Shown here piece after piece: positions 62,011-64,000 of a stretch of DNA of 64,000 nt. Each line of letters opens with the position of its first letter. Within the stretch, counting starts at the first letter, position 1. A program made the position numbers and the translations under genes. Under the pieces are notes generated by a model. That model did not search any database and was not told where the DNA came from. It worked only from the letters and a program-made list of their open reading frames with translations. Source of the DNA: Methanobacteriota archaeon (lineage in GTDB: Archaea; Thermoplasmatota; Poseidoniia; Poseidoniales; Thalassarchaeaceae); contig JABIGF010000006.1 of the NCBI GenBank assembly GCA_018650285.1, positions 1 to 64,000 of the forward strand, given 5' to 3'.

Positions 62011-64000
62011 TCATCGTCGTAAAGTGGCGGATATACATACCGAGAATCTTTATCAGAATCCATTTGTACAACATAAACGCCAGTCACCATTTCTGAAATC
62101 ATTATGTATCCACGAGGGTCAAACTGTAATCCCCAATCAAATGGAATCATACAGGACGCCCAACAATCAGCCATATCATATTCTAGAGTTGCAGTTGGGT
62201 CTTCTAACCAAGTTGGCCCAGACGGCAAATAGTAACCCATTGTGCGAGTATTAGCAAGAGTTGTTATTGCTTTGAAACCTCTTTCTGGTTCCGGAACTCC
62301 ATTTTCCCACACAAGGTCTTCCCAAAGGTGACCGTGGTCAGTTGCCCATACACCTGCGTGATAATGGGTCCAGTAAACTTCGCCATTGATGCCAGTGTCA
62401 CCATTATGTGGGCTGAATATGTATCCGCCGGGGATGTAATGCTGCGGATGTTCTGAACCATTTGCTAAGGTTCCTTGGCCTGGAAGTCGCCACTTGCTCA
62501 AAAGGAATGGTTTTGCTGGGTCTGTGGTATCAATTGTCCAAACATATCCAGTATGATTTGAGTTTGAACCATACTCTGGGGCAATGATGGTATAATGCCT
62601 CCAATTAATTCCATATGTAGGATCTTCAGGACCTGCTCCACATGATTTTGGCCAATTTGAAACCGGTTCATATTCGCTGATGCCATTACAGACCAGATGG
62701 TCGTATGGCACTGCGTAGTGGATGTTGTCATTACCTTGGTTAGCATCTAGCCACTCTTCAGCAGACATGTCAGCATGGCCGCCACCTTCTGGTCCATACC
62801 AGCCATCATCAGCAGTGGAACAACCCATCCAACGGCCAACTTCGTTATTTTGTGGCCATGATATCCCTTCTGGGTCAGGAATTTGTGGAGGATTAGAAAC
62901 ATCAACAATTCTCAAGCCTGCACCCCAATATGAGATGTAGAGAAGTTTCTGGCCAGTAATTGGATGTTCTGAATAGACATTATCGTGATTGAAAATAGAC
63001 CCACCACATGTCGTGTCTATCTTTGGCGAATAACCACCCCATCTGATAATTTCCCGACTCGTATTTTGCTGTTCGTCAGATTGAGTAGGTATCCACGACT
63101 CAAAACCGAGTGGGACATAGAAAATCTGAGTTCCTTTGTAGTAAGTTCCAGTACTACCTTCAATCATCTCAGGATATGGGTCTGCACCAAACAGGAAGAG
63201 ATGGCACTCTTCACCAGACCATAGTGGGTTAGATGGTTCCCAATCACAGTAGACATTGATATCTTGGTTATGGAAACCTGCAGGAGGATTGTTCCACTCT
63301 GCTACCTTGATTGGCTCAAGTTTGTTACCTACATAGATGACATCAAGTCTGTTTGTTCCACTATTTGCATCATCATCGTTAGGGATTGGGTCTAACTCAC
63401 TGTTAGTCAATTCGTGATTAACAAGAACCCAATTATTGTCCGTCGTCACCTTGATGTCAATGATTCTAGCGATTTCAGCATAGTATGTCGAAAGCAAAGT
63501 GATGTTGTTTGGTTTGGATACATCAAGAATCTCAAACTGATTGTATGATGAAACATATGCAAAACATCCTCCAGTTCCATCAGCATATATTTCACAATCA
63601 TCTCTGAAATTGCCTTCGATAGCAATTTCTGAGTTGTCGCCAGGCGTTGGTCCGGTATTCTTGTATTCAGGATAACAAGGCCGCCCCGCAACATTATCCA
63701 GTTCTGCTGGTGGCTTTTCATTACCATCGCAGTTGAGATTGTGATAGTCAATCAACTTCATGTTTGAAGTCTGCAATCGGTGGTCAAACAGATTGTTGTG
63801 GCTGTGATTATCATCCTCAACTTCAGTTACTGGGTCAACCCAATTTGCCATTGGGTCATCAATTCCATCACTATCGTCACCTAAACTGAAAGCAAACCAA
63901 GCAGCGCTTGATAGCAAACTAAGTGAAATCAAACCGACGATTGCATAGACGATCATTTGTTGCTGAGTTGCACCGAAGTCGTCGTGAAGTGTTTTCCTCA
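62007..64000 (-). CDS. Membrane-anchored LVIVD-type beta-propeller protein, N-terminus at window edge
   Basis: At least 664 residues. One N-terminal helix (VYAIVGLISLSLLSSAAWFAF) is followed by a beta-propeller with LVIVD-like repeats (NQFEILDVSKPNNITLLSTY, LRIVDVSNPPQIPDPEG, VWTIDTTDPAKPFLLSKWRLPG). The first in-window ATG is at 63956, but the frame stays open upstream as RKTLHDDFGATQQQ. The next codon is xTG with its first base outside the window, so the true start is probably there. The protein would then have a short cytosolic N-tail. It probably forms one transcript with the SCO1-type gene. Function unknown; a link to copper or respiration is by context only. Confidence 0.72.
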   Translation of the reverse strand, partial: RKTLHDDFGATQQQMIVYAIVGLISLSLLSSAAWFAFSLGDDSDGIDDPMANWVDPVTEVEDDNHSHNNLFDHRLQTSNMKLIDYHNLNCDGNEKPPAELDNVAGRPCYPEYKNTGPTPGDNSEIAIEGNFRDDCEIYADGTGGCFAYVSSYNQFEILDVSKPNNITLLSTYYAEIARIIDIKVTTDNNWVLVNHELTNSELDPIPNDDDANSGTNRLDVIYVGNKLEPIKVAEWNNPPAGFHNQDINVYCDWEPSNPLWSGEECHLFLFGADPYPEMIEGSTGTYYKGTQIFYVPLGFESWIPTQSDEQQNTSREIIRWGGYSPKIDTTCGGSIFNHDNVYSEHPITGQKLLYISYWGAGLRIVDVSNPPQIPDPEGISWPQNNEVGRWMGCSTADDGWYGPEGGGHADMSAEEWLDANQGNDNIHYAVPYDHLVCNGISEYEPVSNWPKSCGAGPEDPTYGINWRHYTIIAPEYGSNSNHTGYVWTIDTTDPAKPFLLSKWRLPGQGTLANGSEHPQHYIPGGYIFSPHNGDTGINGEVYWTHYHAGVWATDHGHLWEDLVWENGVPEPERGFKAITTLANTRTMGYYLPSGPTWLEDPTATLEYDMADCWASCMIPFDWGLQFDPRGYIMISEMVTGVYVVQMDSDKDSRYVYPPLYDDE

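Overview
This window looks like a chromosomal segment of a planktonic euryarchaeon, most likely Marine Group II (Poseidoniia, Thermoplasmatota side). The archaeal assignment rests on gene content: archaeal triosephosphate isomerase, ABCE1, aIF2-alpha, Nop10, L44e, S27e, L37e, a PAC2-family protein, archaeosine transglycosylase (TgtA) and CTP-type riboflavin kinase. The lineage is an inference. It is based on moderate GC, very compact coding, lipobox-bearing secreted proteins, large Ca-repeat and beta-propeller surface proteins, and bacterial-type genes (complete SUF system, LysE, PurF) among archaeal informational genes. No 16S rRNA is present to confirm it.

Layout. 1-2.1 kb: a tyrosine-recombinase remnant at the edge, then a class II copper nitrite reductase lipoprotein with an extra cupredoxin domain and a small downstream cupredoxin-like gene. 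2.4-7.1 kb: tpiA, a sugar-phosphate nucleotidyltransferase, sucCD and a LysE transporter. 7.1-11 kb: a zinc-ribbon/PSRG-repeat protein and two divergent squalene/phytoene synthase paralogues sharing a hairpin-rich promoter region. 11-16.7 kb: ABCE1 followed by two tandem 632-residue RecB/Cas4-type nucleases with OB-like C-termini. 16.7-21 kb: tRNA-Ser, a ubiquitin-like protein, the L44e-S27e-aIF2alpha-Nop10-PAC2 operon, two membrane proteins and L37e. 21-25.3 kb: purF, a ThiI-like THUMP protein that has lost its PP-loop, and a beta-propeller/PKD protein. 25.4-30.7 kb: a heme-b-like membrane protein, a sialidase-like lipoprotein, a PqqB-like hydrolase, an esterase, ribK and truA.

30.7-43.1 kb is a long leftward array. 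It runs from an Nfu-type scaffold through TgtA and an MDR oxidoreductase, then a four-gene ABC-2 export system, a poly-tryptophan protein, a membrane protein with a PH-like region and a small helical protein, ending at truA. 43.2-49.1 kb is a complete SUF operon (sufC-B-D-S, a DUF302-SufE fusion, and a MIP18/SufT-type gene), with the Nfu gene facing away from it. 49-58.9 kb: folD, tRNA-Thr, a 1735-residue surface protein, an aminotransferase, a small zinc-ribbon membrane protein and pheS. 58.9-64 kb: a secreted YHYH/Ca-repeat protein, a SCO1-type copper chaperone and an LVIVD-type beta-propeller protein running off the right edge.

Points most worth a second look: the tandem nuclease pair; the PP-loop-less ThiI; loss of zinc-binding cysteines in TgtA and L44e; the DUF302-SufE fusion; paired perfect dyads upstream of the YHYH gene; and a recurring class of three-base-loop hairpins just upstream of several start codons. 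All functional calls come from reading motifs by eye; no database search was run.
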